Assembly (NCBI GenBank): GCA_017937485.1 | Contig: JAGBDN010000103.1 | Coordinates: forward strand, 1 to 61,541 | DNA from: Thermoguttaceae bacterium | GTDB taxonomy: Bacteria > Planctomycetota > Planctomycetia > Pirellulales > Thermoguttaceae | Length of the DNA: 61,541 nucleotides | Direction: 5' to 3' | In this document: positions 51,112-58,552 of the stretch, piece after piece | Layout of the letters: every line of letters begins with the position of its first letter | How positions within the stretch are numbered: the stretch's first letter is position 1 | Translations under genes and position numbers: made by a program | The notes under the pieces: generated by a model | Told to the model about the DNA's origin: nothing | Databases searched by the model: none | The model's input: only the letters and a program-made list of their open reading frames with translations

Positions 51112-51585
51112 ATGCGCCGCCGCGACCGCGAAGTCGTCGACCCGACCCGAATCGAAGAGATAATCGCCGAATCCGCCGTTTTGCGACTTGGCCTAAACGA
51201 CGACGGCGAAGTTTACGTCGTTCCGGTCAATTTCGGCGCCGAAATTATCGACGGACGGCGCGTTTTCTATTTTCACTCCGCTCGTTCCGGACGCAAACTC
51301 GACGTTATTCGCCGGAATCCGCGCGTCGGCTTCGAACTCGACGCCGGGTTCGAGCTGGTCGAAGGGCCGACGCCTTGCGCTTTTTCGGCGCGGTACCGGA
51401 GCGTCGTCGGGGTCGCCGTCGCGACGGAACTCGCCGACGTCGCCGAAAAACGCCGGGGCTTAACGGCGATTCTCAATAAGACGGCGGGCGCCGGGCGCGA
51501 CTGGAACTTCGACGACGCGGCCCTCGACGCGGTCGCGGTCGTTCGACTCGACGTCGAGCGGCTTAGCTGCAAAGAAAACCGTTAA
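51112..51585 (+). CDS. NimA-type pyridoxamine-phosphate-oxidase-fold flavoprotein
   Basis: The 157-residue protein has the split beta-barrel of the pyridoxamine 5'-phosphate oxidase superfamily: VLRLGLNDDGEVYVVPVNFGAE, RRVFYFHSARSGRKLDVIRRNPRVGFELD and a late YRSVVGVAVATEL strand. This arrangement is closest to the NimA/5-nitroimidazole reductase-like branch, small FMN-binding proteins. Antibiotic resistance should not be assumed, since most members have unknown substrates. ATG 51112 is preceded by GAAAGGAG. The gene ends before a block of degenerate repeats and a terminator. Confidence 0.88.
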   Translation: MRRRDREVVDPTRIEEIIAESAVLRLGLNDDGEVYVVPVNFGAEIIDGRRVFYFHSARSGRKLDVIRRNPRVGFELDAGFELVEGPTPCAFSARYRSVVGVAVATELADVAEKRRGLTAILNKTAGAGRDWNFDDAALDAVAVVRLDVERLSCKENR

Positions 51586-51795
51586 AACCGCCAAAGTCTC
51601 TCGGCGGCGACGGTTAAAAAAACGTTAAATCAGCTAAAACCGTCAAAACCTCCCGGCGGCAACAGCATTAAAAACGTTAAAACCGTCAAAATTTCTCGAC
51701 AACAAAACCGCTAAAACCGTCAAAGTCTCTCGACGGCGACAGTCAAAAAACCGTTATATCGCCTAAAACCGTCAAAATCTATCGGCGACAACGAC
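51586..51795. repeat. Degenerate intergenic repeats
   Basis: About four imperfect units of roughly 50-65 bp share AAAACCGTCAAAGTCTCTCG-like cores followed by GGCGACGGTTAAAAAACGTTA-like tails. No frame or clear hairpin is conserved across them. Confidence 0.6.
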
Positions 51796-51845
51796 AAAAA
51801 AACCGAGAACGCCCGACGCGGCGCGTTCCCGGTTTTCGTTTTTTA
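51796..51845 (+). terminator. Intrinsic terminator after the NimA-type gene and repeats
   Basis: AAAACCGAGAACGC (51799-51812) pairs with GCGTTCCCGGTTTT (51823-51836), one mismatch, followed by TTTTTT. A-rich sequence on the other side makes it potentially bidirectional, so it may also serve the minus-strand M16 gene. Confidence 0.85.
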
Positions 51846-51846
51846 C

Positions 51847-52090
51847 GCGACGGCGAACCGTCGGTTTGTCCTTATTAATTAATAAACGTTTTCAAAAAGC
51901 GTTCCCAACCGCCGAGCGCGACGGCGAACCGTCGGTTTGTCCTTATTAAATAATAAACGTTTTCAAAAAGCGTTCCCAACCGCCGAGCGCGACGGCAAAC
52001 CGTCGGTTTGCCCTTAATTAATAAACGTTTTCCAAAAGCGTTCCCAACCGCCAAGCGCGACGGCAAACCGTCCGTTTTGCCGATATTAAT
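51847..52090. repeat. 71-bp intergenic tandem array
   Basis: Three and a half units start at 51847, 51918, 51989 and 52057. Each contains the small hairpin GACGG-CGAA-CCGTC (or CAAA loop), then an AT-rich palindromic TTATTAATTAATAA-type core, then AACGTTTTCAAAAAGCGTT. The last unit is cut short before the M16 stop codon. Units are near-identical, so this is not a spacer-containing CRISPR array. Confidence 0.93.
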
Positions 52091-52096
52091 CCGCCG

Positions 52097-53347
52097 TTAG
52101 AAGAGGCGCGCTTCGTCGAGTTTCAGCGGCGATTGGCCGGACGTCGCCAAGCGGAATTTCAGCTCGCCGCGCGCCTCGTAATACTCGGTAATCGACTTGC
52201 TCGTCAGCGCGTCGATACTCGCCATCGTCTCGTCGAACGAACGGATTTTCCCCAAATACGTCCAGTCGCGGACGATCGCTCCGGCGCGGGCCGTCGTCGA
52301 CTCGCGCTGCATCACGAGCCCGCTCTTCGCCCGGATTTTCATCCGCTCCATTTCGCTTTCGGTCGGCGGGTCGACGCGCAACCGGTCGATTTCGCCGACG
52401 ATCACGTCGAGCGACTCTTGCGCCCGTTCCGCCGTCGTTCCGCAATAACAGAAGACGCCGCCGAAATTGCGGTGCGTGTTGTACGACGCGAAAACGGAAT
52501 AGCAGAGCCCCCGTTTCTCGCGGACTTCGCTAAAGAGCCGCGAACTCATCCCGCCGCTCAAGACCTCGACGCCGCCCCAAGCGCGGTGATACTCCGGGTC
52601 GCCGAACGGTATCGTTTCGAACGCCAGCCCGATATGCGTTTGCGCCGAGTCGGTTTCGCGACGCGCGGTCGACGTCGTCGACGCGACCGGAACGATTTCC
52701 GCCGTTTCGACCGGCTTCCAGTCGCCGAAAAGCGCCGCGACCTTGTCGCGAACGCGCTCCCAATCGAAGCGGCCCGAAACAGCGACGACCGTTCCGTTCG
52801 GGCGGAAAAAGCGGCGGTGGAAGTCGCGAACGTCGTCGATCGTCAGCGCGTTCACCGACTCGACGTCGCCGAAACTCGGGCGGCCGAACGGGTCGGGATA
52901 AAAAATGCGCCCCAATTCGATCAGCGTTTTGCGCGCCGGTTCGTCTTCGATCGCGGCGATTTCTTGCAACTGAATTTGGCGACAAGATTCGAGTTCGTCT
53001 TCCGGAAAGATCGGGTCGCGGAGTTGCGCCGTCAACAGCTCGAGCGAGCGTTCCCAATGCTCCGCCAACCCGACCGCGCCGATCGACATATACGACTGCG
53101 ACGTCGACTCCGACGACTCGACGCCGAGGTTTTCGAGCGTTTCGAGGAACTCGCGATTCCCGAGCCCGCCCGCGCCGCGCGTCGTCATCTCGCACGTCAA
53201 ACTCGCCAACCCGGCTTTCCCCGGCGGATTGTAAATCGACCCGGCCGGCGTCCGAATCGCGAACGAAATCGCTTCGCTCCAAGGCGCCTCTTCGGCGATC
53301 AACGCGAGCCCGTTGTCAAAAACTTCAATCCGATTCTTCGCTTCCAT
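52097..53347 (-). CDS. M16 (pitrilysin) family protein lacking the zinc motif
   Basis: The 416-residue protein has the two M16 half-domains: FDNGLALIAEEAPWSEAISFAIRTPAGS at the N-terminus and LSGGMSSRLFSEVREKRGLCYSV in the second half, both family hallmarks. In active members the first half carries HxxEH shortly after a Gly-Leu-Ala/Ser segment. Here KAGLASLTCEMTTRGAGG stands in that place, so both zinc-binding histidines are missing while one Glu remains. It therefore probably acts as a non-catalytic partner or scaffold, as in paired M16B systems, unless a catalytic partner gene lies elsewhere. No signal peptide is visible, so it is likely cytoplasmic. A 71-bp repeat array starts directly after its stop. 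Confidence 0.88.
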   Translation of the reverse strand: MEAKNRIEVFDNGLALIAEEAPWSEAISFAIRTPAGSIYNPPGKAGLASLTCEMTTRGAGGLGNREFLETLENLGVESSESTSQSYMSIGAVGLAEHWERSLELLTAQLRDPIFPEDELESCRQIQLQEIAAIEDEPARKTLIELGRIFYPDPFGRPSFGDVESVNALTIDDVRDFHRRFFRPNGTVVAVSGRFDWERVRDKVAALFGDWKPVETAEIVPVASTTSTARRETDSAQTHIGLAFETIPFGDPEYHRAWGGVEVLSGGMSSRLFSEVREKRGLCYSVFASYNTHRNFGGVFCYCGTTAERAQESLDVIVGEIDRLRVDPPTESEMERMKIRAKSGLVMQRESTTARAGAIVRDWTYLGKIRSFDETMASIDALTSKSITEYYEARGELKFRLATSGQSPLKLDEARLF

Positions 53348-53521
53348 CGTCTTAATCCGTTCAATCCGTCCGCGTTTACATCCGTCAAAATCGGCGCGTT
53401 CGTTAAATTTTCTCTTAAATTTCCGTCGACGCGACCGAGTTCCGCGCCCGTTCGTTCCTCAAGGCGCGTTTCAACGTCGACGTTCGTCCTTTATATCGGC
53501 GCCTCGACGCGTAAAATACAG

Positions 53522-53556
53522 AAAAAGCCGCCGAGCGTTCCAAGTCGCCCGACGGC
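53522..53556 (-). terminator. Intrinsic terminator for the GNAT gene
   Basis: On the minus strand GCCGTCGGGCG (53556-53546) pairs with CGCTCGGCGGC (53537-53527) through eleven pairs including G-U, followed by TTTTTC. It lies about 28 nt past the stop. Confidence 0.9.
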
Positions 53557-53583
53557 TTCCGTTCGTCAAAATCGCTTTAACCG

Positions 53584-54165
53584 TTAAAACTGTTTCCCCG
53601 TTTCGACATACGATTCGACGTAATTCACCCGCGACGTTACAAAACCGAGCGAGGCGTACAGCTTTACCGCGCCCGAATTTTCCGCGGTCGCTTCGAGCGT
53701 CGTTTGAACGCAGCCGACGTCGCGAAAACCCTGCAACGCCTTCAAGACGAGCGCCCGTCCGAGCCCGCGCCGTCGAGCGGTCGGAATCACCGCGACGTTC
53801 AAAATCCCGCCGATCGTTCCGTCGCCTTTGAGCATCCCTTGAATCGTCGCGCAATAATCGATTTGTTCCGACGGCCCGCCGCGGCGCCCGATCAGCCAAG
53901 TCGCTTTCGGAACGAACTCCTTTTTCGACGCGATCGCCCGCATCAGCCGCTCGCAAGCGTCGTAAGAACGAAACGTCGGAAAAACGCGAGCGTCGAGGTC
54001 GCGATGAAACGCCGTGTAAATCAGCCGAGCGTGCGTCTTCGTCTGCGCCGCGCTCCACGACGTCCAAAAATACCCCGGCGGCAACGACGGTTCCGGCAAA
54101 GGCGTTCCTTCGACGTAATCGTACCGCATTTTCAAGCGTTTCACGTATCGAATTTCCAACGTCAT
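53584..54165 (-). CDS. GNAT family N-acetyltransferase
   Basis: The 193-residue protein has the GNAT acetyl-CoA-binding motif A as GGILNVAVIPTARRRGLGRALVLKALQGF (about residues 118-146, Q/RxxGxG/A as RRRGLG) and a late LYASLGFVTSRVNYV, typical of strand 6-7. It should transfer an acetyl group from acetyl-CoA to an amine of an unknown small molecule or protein. ATG 54165 lies at the head of a divergent intergenic region shared with the SGNH hydrolase gene. A possible -10 (TATAAT, 54293-54288 on the minus strand) lies 120 nt upstream with a weak -35. Confidence 0.87.
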   Translation of the reverse strand: MTLEIRYVKRLKMRYDYVEGTPLPEPSLPPGYFWTSWSAAQTKTHARLIYTAFHRDLDARVFPTFRSYDACERLMRAIASKKEFVPKATWLIGRRGGPSEQIDYCATIQGMLKGDGTIGGILNVAVIPTARRRGLGRALVLKALQGFRDVGCVQTTLEATAENSGAVKLYASLGFVTSRVNYVESYVETGKQF

Positions 54166-54491
54166 TTTCTTCGCGCCGCGTCGCGACGTCTCGCTCGCTT
54201 ATCATTGTCGTCGTTTCTCGGACGACGAGCGTTAACCGCCCGTCGTTTCGCCGCTTCCGCCCCTTCTTAAAAGCAAACGGCGATGAAATTATAACCAAAA
54301 TTCAAATAAAGAACAGGTTCTTTTCGGAGAATTTGAAAAAATTTTCCTTTTTTCGAAAAAAAACGCTTCAAAACGGAAGCGATTTCAGTTAAGATATGAA
54401 AAAGCGAGCGTCGCCGTTCGACGCGCTCCGTTCCTCGTTCCTTCCGACGCGCCTTCGCCGTCGGACTCACCCCCTCAAAGGATTTGCCATT
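54166..54491. other. Divergent promoter region
   Basis: AT-rich stretch between the GNAT (minus) and SGNH (plus) genes. Besides the promoters named separately, no gene is recognised. Confidence 0.5.
54367..54395 (+). promoter_or_regulatory. Putative promoter for the SGNH hydrolase gene
   Basis: TTCAAA (54367-54372) and TAAGAT (54390-54395) are 17 bp apart. Transcription near 54402 leaves a leader of about 90 nt. The -35 is only a moderate match. Confidence 0.5.
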
Positions 54492-55922
54492 ATGAAAAAA
54501 TCGCTGAATTTGGCGGCCTTCGTCGTCGGCGTTTTGGGCTTGTCGTTCGCCTTCGTCGGCGCGCCGTCCCTTACGTTCGCGCAACCGGCCGTTACCGAAA
54601 ACCTCGCCGTTACGCTCGAAAACCGCGATATCGACCGCTTCAAGAAACAAGCCGAACGGATGGCGCAAGGGAACGTCGACCTCCTCTGGATCGGCGACTC
54701 CATCACGCACGGTTGGGAAGGCGGCGGGAAAGACGTTTGGGCCGAATATTACGGCGACCGCAACGCGATGAACTTCGGCATCAGCGGCGACCGCACCGGC
54801 CACGTTCTTTGGCGCCTCGAAAATTCGCCGGTCGACAAAATCAACCCGAAAATGACGATCATTATGATCGGCACGAACAACATCGGGCACACCGTCGACA
54901 AAATGGACGGCGACAATAAGGTCAAAGCGCAACACAGCTCGCCCGCTGAAACGGTTCAAGGCGTCCAAGCGGTCGTCGACAAAGTGAAGGCGCTCTACCC
55001 GACGACGAAAATTCTCTTGCTGGAAGTTTTCCCGCGCGACCATAAAGTCGGCGATAAATTCCGCAAAGACGTCGACGCCATCAACGCCGGTCTCCGCGAC
55101 ATTTACGCCGCCGGCAAAGTCGAAAACGTCCAACTTTACAGCATCAACGACCTGTTCCTGACGGAAGACGGAACGCTTCCGAAGGAAATTATGCCCGATA
55201 TGCTCCACCCGAACGCCGCCGGTTACAAAATTTGGGCCGACGCGCTCGAACCGATGATCGCCGACGGTCTCGGCGAAACCTCGGTCGACGTTCAACCGGC
55301 GCCGCGCGAAGGCGACTGGTGGACGGGCCGCTTCAACGAAAAGAACGAACTTCTCAAGAAAGGCGACGTCGACGTCCTGATGGTCGGCGACTCGATCACG
55401 CACGGTTGGGAAGGCGCCGGCGCCGACGTTTGGCAAAAATACTACGGCGATATGAAGGCGATCAACCTCGGTATCGGCGGCGACCAAACGCAACACGTCC
55501 TTTGGCGCATTGAAAACTACGACTGGAGCAAGGTCAACCCGAAACTGGCCGTCCTCCTCATCGGCGTCAACAACACTTGGAGCCGCGACCGCGAACCGGC
55601 GAACATTGCGCTCGGCAACCGCCGCATCGTTACGAAGCTCCACTCGCTCTTCCCGGAAATGAAGATTATCGTTCTGAAAATCTTTCCCTGCACGAGCCGC
55701 CCGGATCAACAAGCGGAAATCGACAAGATTAACGCCCTCATGCCTTACGCCGTTCGCGACCTCGATTACGTCGAATTGGTCGACATTAACCACGTCTTCA
55801 TGAACAAAGACGGCGTCCTCACCAAGGACGTGATGCCCGACCTCCTCCACCCGAACGCGGTCGGTTACGAATCCTGGGGCGCCGCGCTCTACCTCAAAAT
55901 CCAAGACAAATTGGCGAAATAA
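54492..55922 (+). CDS. Exported protein with two tandem SGNH hydrolase domains
   Basis: Start ATG 54492 is preferred because it gives a good signal peptide (MKKSLNLAAFVVGVLGLSFAFVGAPSLTFAQ) and follows AAAGGA; upstream frame has no such site. The 476-residue protein contains two similar SGNH/GDSL units. Each has GDSITHGWEG (Ser nucleophile; about residues 67 and 298), a Gly-x-Asn block (MIGTNN and LIGVNN), and D-x-x-H-P-N with catalytic Asp and His (DMLHPNAAGY and DLLHPNAVGY). Both active sites look complete. The units are clearly related (GDRTGHVLWRLEN versus GDQTQHVLWRIEN), indicating internal duplication. Such enzymes often deacetylate polysaccharides, which would fit the glycosidases nearby; the substrate is inferred. 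Confidence 0.92.
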   Translation: MKKSLNLAAFVVGVLGLSFAFVGAPSLTFAQPAVTENLAVTLENRDIDRFKKQAERMAQGNVDLLWIGDSITHGWEGGGKDVWAEYYGDRNAMNFGISGDRTGHVLWRLENSPVDKINPKMTIIMIGTNNIGHTVDKMDGDNKVKAQHSSPAETVQGVQAVVDKVKALYPTTKILLLEVFPRDHKVGDKFRKDVDAINAGLRDIYAAGKVENVQLYSINDLFLTEDGTLPKEIMPDMLHPNAAGYKIWADALEPMIADGLGETSVDVQPAPREGDWWTGRFNEKNELLKKGDVDVLMVGDSITHGWEGAGADVWQKYYGDMKAINLGIGGDQTQHVLWRIENYDWSKVNPKLAVLLIGVNNTWSRDREPANIALGNRRIVTKLHSLFPEMKIIVLKIFPCTSRPDQQAEIDKINALMPYAVRDLDYVELVDINHVFMNKDGVLTKDVMPDLLHPNAVGYESWGAALYLKIQDKLAK

Positions 55923-56047
55923 TTCTTTTTCCGCCGATTAAACCGATTTTGACGGCTTAAAAACGCTCGACGAGGCCGACGCAACGCGCCGCGACCTCGC
56001 CGAGCCGACTCGGTTCGCGACGCCGTTCGTCGACGTCGCGAACCGAT

Positions 56048-56067
56048 TTTGTCATTAATATTAATAA
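56048..56067 (+). repeat. Oriented AT-palindrome element (copy 6)
   Basis: TTTGTCATTAATATTAATAA between the SGNH and isomerase genes, about 130 nt before the latter. Core and flank match copy 4 almost exactly. Confidence 0.5.
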
Positions 56068-56197
56068 GGCCTTTACGACGACGCGCCAGGCGCCCAATCG
56101 GCGCGACGCCGTTTCTCTCGGTTTCCCCGTCCCCCTATTTTTCCCAATCCCTTCGTTTTCCGTTTCCCCCCTTTTTCCCCTTTCCGGAGTCCCGCCG

Positions 56198-57064
56198 ATG
56201 AAATTCGCGCTTTGCAACGAGATGTTTTTGCGTTGGTCCCTTGAAAATCAGTTCGACGCGTTCGCCGCTTGGGGATACGACGGCGCCGAGTTGGCTCCGT
56301 TTTCGCTCGACCCGGCGTTCGTCTCCGGCGACTCGAAAACGACCGACGTCGCCCGCGTTTCCGCCGCGATTCGCCGTCGCGTTCAAGCCGCCTCGACCGC
56401 TTCCGGCGTCGCGGTTTCCGGGCTCCATTGGGTCTTGGCGAACACGTCGGGCCTCCGTTTGACGACGCTCGACCGCGCCGTCCGCCGCCGAACCGCCGAC
56501 TATTTGATCGCCTTGGCCGAGCTTTGCGCCGAGTTGGGCGGCTCGTATCTCGTTTTCGGCTCTCCCGCGCAACGTTCGATTTTGCCGGAGTTTAGCCGCG
56601 CCGACGCCGAGGAGTCCGCGCTCGAAACGATTTCGCTCGTCCTTCCGACGCTCGAACGAACCGGCGTTACGCTCGCGCTCGAAGCCCTCGCTCCGACCGA
56701 AACGAACTTTTGGACGACCGCCGACGAAACGCTCGCCTTTATCGACAAACTCGGTTCGCCGGAAACGGTCTCGCTCCACCTCGACTGCAAGGCGATGGCG
56801 GGGGGCGAAAGCGCGTCGATTCCCGAAACGATTCGCGCCGCGCTCGGTCGTCGAGCCGCGCCGACCTTTCACGCGAACGACCCGAACCTCCGCGGCCCCG
56901 GGTTCGGCGACCTCGACTTCGCGCCGATTTTACAAGCCTTAACGGACGTCGGTTTCGACGGTTGGGTCGGCGTCGAACCGTTCGACTATTCCCCCGGCGT
57001 CGTCGAGCTGGGCCGCGAGTCGCTCCGTTACTTGAAGAGCGTCGCGCCGTCGGCCGCCCGTTAA
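56198..57064 (+). CDS. Sugar phosphate isomerase/epimerase-type TIM-barrel protein
   Basis: The 288-residue protein belongs to the AP-endonuclease-2/sugar isomerase TIM-barrel superfamily. Seen are MKFALCNEMF at strand 1, FAAWGYDGAEL, VTLALEALAPTETNFWTT with a metal-site Glu, VSLHLDCKAM with Asp, TFHANDPNLRGPGFGDLDF with His and Asp, and WVGVEPFDYSPG with the last Glu. The four acidic and His ligands expected for the divalent metal are thus present. The family interconverts ketose epimers or isomerises small sugars. No signal peptide is visible, so it is cytoplasmic. It precedes sstT by 152 nt on the same strand. Start ATG 56198 follows TTTCCGGAG. Confidence 0.87.
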   Translation: MKFALCNEMFLRWSLENQFDAFAAWGYDGAELAPFSLDPAFVSGDSKTTDVARVSAAIRRRVQAASTASGVAVSGLHWVLANTSGLRLTTLDRAVRRRTADYLIALAELCAELGGSYLVFGSPAQRSILPEFSRADAEESALETISLVLPTLERTGVTLALEALAPTETNFWTTADETLAFIDKLGSPETVSLHLDCKAMAGGESASIPETIRAALGRRAAPTFHANDPNLRGPGFGDLDFAPILQALTDVGFDGWVGVEPFDYSPGVVELGRESLRYLKSVAPSAAR

Positions 57065-57216
57065 AGCCGTCCCAATCGTTTCGACCGTCAAACTCGCCGC
57101 CGACCGTTCCGCGTCGCGCCGTCAAAACGCCGAAAAACCGTTTAAATCGCTTCGACCGTTCCCGGCGCTCCCCGTCGAAACGCCCCAAACGCGACAATAA
57201 AAGGAAACCGCTCCCA

Positions 57217-58443
57217 ATGAACCGCTTTCTCAACCGTTGGAATCGTCTTTCGTTGATCGCCCGCATCGCCGTCGGGCTCCTTTTGGGCGTCGCGCTCGGT
57301 TTCCTTTGTCCCGGCGCGACGGCGCTCGGAACGCTCGGGACGCTTTTCGTCGGCGCGCTAAAAGCGATCGCGCCCCTTCTCGTTTTCGTTCTCGTCGTCG
57401 ATGCGCTCGCCAACGCCGGCGAAAAAGTCGGTTCGCGCTTCACGCCGGTCGTCGCCCTTTACTTAACGTCGACGGCGCTCGCGGCGCTCTTGGCGGTCGG
57501 CGCCAGTTTCCTCTTCCCGACGACGTTAAAACTCCCGGAAGCCGCCGACGCCGGGACGCCGCCGTCGGGCGTTTTTGAAGTTTTCGCGCAACTGCTGAAA
57601 AACGCGACGCAAAACCCGGTCGGCGCGCTCGTCGACGGCAACTTCATCGGCGTTTTGACTTGGGCCGTCGTCCTCGGGCTCGCGCTCCGTTCGACCGCTT
57701 CCGCGACGACGAAATCGACGTTAAAAGACTTCGCGACCGCCGCGACCGCCGCCGCGCGCTGGGTGATCGGCTGGGCGCCGCTCGGGATTTTGGGCTTGAC
57801 GTTTACCTCGGTCGCGACGAGCGGCGCGGCGATTTTCGCCGATTACGGACGGCTTCTCGCGCTCTTGGTCGGGAGTATGCTGACGGCGGCGCTCGTCCTC
57901 AACCCGGCGCTCGTTTTCGTCGTTTTACGTCGGAATCCTTATCCGCTCGTCTTCCGTTGCCTTCGCGAAAGCGGCGTTCCGGCGTTTTTCACCCGGAGTT
58001 CGGCGGCGAACATTCCGGTCAACCTGCAGCTTTGCAAGAAGCTCGGGCTCGACGAAAACCTTTATTCGATCGCGATTCCGCTTGGCGCGACGATCAATAT
58101 GAACGGCGCCGCGATCACGATCGCCGTTATGTCGCTCGCGGCGGCGAACACGCTCGGCGTTTCGGTTGATTTTCCGTCCGCTTTGCTTCTTTGCGCCGTT
58201 TCGACGTTGGCGGCTTGCGGCGCGTCCGGGGTCGCGGGCGGTTCCTTGCTCTTGATTCCGCTCGCTTGCTCCCTTTTCGGAATCGGCGTCGACGTCGCGA
58301 TGCAAGTCGTCGGGATCGGTTTCGTCGTCGGCGTCGTTCAAGACTCCCTCGAAACCGCGCTGAACAGCTCCGGCGACGTTCTTTTCGCCGCGACCGCCGA
58401 GTTTCGCGAACGCCGAAAACGGAACGAACCGTTCGAAATTTAA
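57217..58443 (+). CDS. sstT: Serine/threonine:sodium symporter SstT
   Basis: The 408-residue protein (E. coli SstT has 414) belongs to the dicarboxylate/amino acid:cation symporter family. It imports serine and threonine with sodium. The start MNRFLNRWNRLSLIARIAVGLLLGVALG at ATG 57217 matches the SstT N-terminus; upstream frame is non-coding. Conserved features are FVGALKAIAPLLVFVLVVDALAN, the re-entrant loop FFTRSSAANIPVNLQLCKKLGL (Ser-rich), IPLGATINMNGAAITI with the sodium/substrate-binding Asn motif, and VVGVVQDSLETALNSSGD near the C-terminus. Eight membrane segments and two re-entrant hairpins are expected. AAAGGA precedes the start by about 10 nt. Confidence 0.94.
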   Translation: MNRFLNRWNRLSLIARIAVGLLLGVALGFLCPGATALGTLGTLFVGALKAIAPLLVFVLVVDALANAGEKVGSRFTPVVALYLTSTALAALLAVGASFLFPTTLKLPEAADAGTPPSGVFEVFAQLLKNATQNPVGALVDGNFIGVLTWAVVLGLALRSTASATTKSTLKDFATAATAAARWVIGWAPLGILGLTFTSVATSGAAIFADYGRLLALLVGSMLTAALVLNPALVFVVLRRNPYPLVFRCLRESGVPAFFTRSSAANIPVNLQLCKKLGLDENLYSIAIPLGATINMNGAAITIAVMSLAAANTLGVSVDFPSALLLCAVSTLAACGASGVAGGSLLLIPLACSLFGIGVDVAMQVVGIGFVVGVVQDSLETALNSSGDVLFAATAEFRERRKRNEPFEI

Positions 58444-58552
58444 CCCGTTTTTCAACCGCCGCCGTCAACGACCGATTTCGCGCCGATTTTCCTCCGCCGC
58501 CGCGACGCCAACCCAATTTCCCCGGACTTTTCCCCTTTCGAAACCTTTCCCG

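Noticed and set aside
51847..52090. CRISPR array
   Set aside because: The 71-bp units repeat in full without distinct spacers, and no cas genes are nearby.
54267..55904. 545-codon minus-strand frame opposite the SGNH gene
   Set aside because: Two SGNH catalytic sets on the plus strand settle the coding strand.
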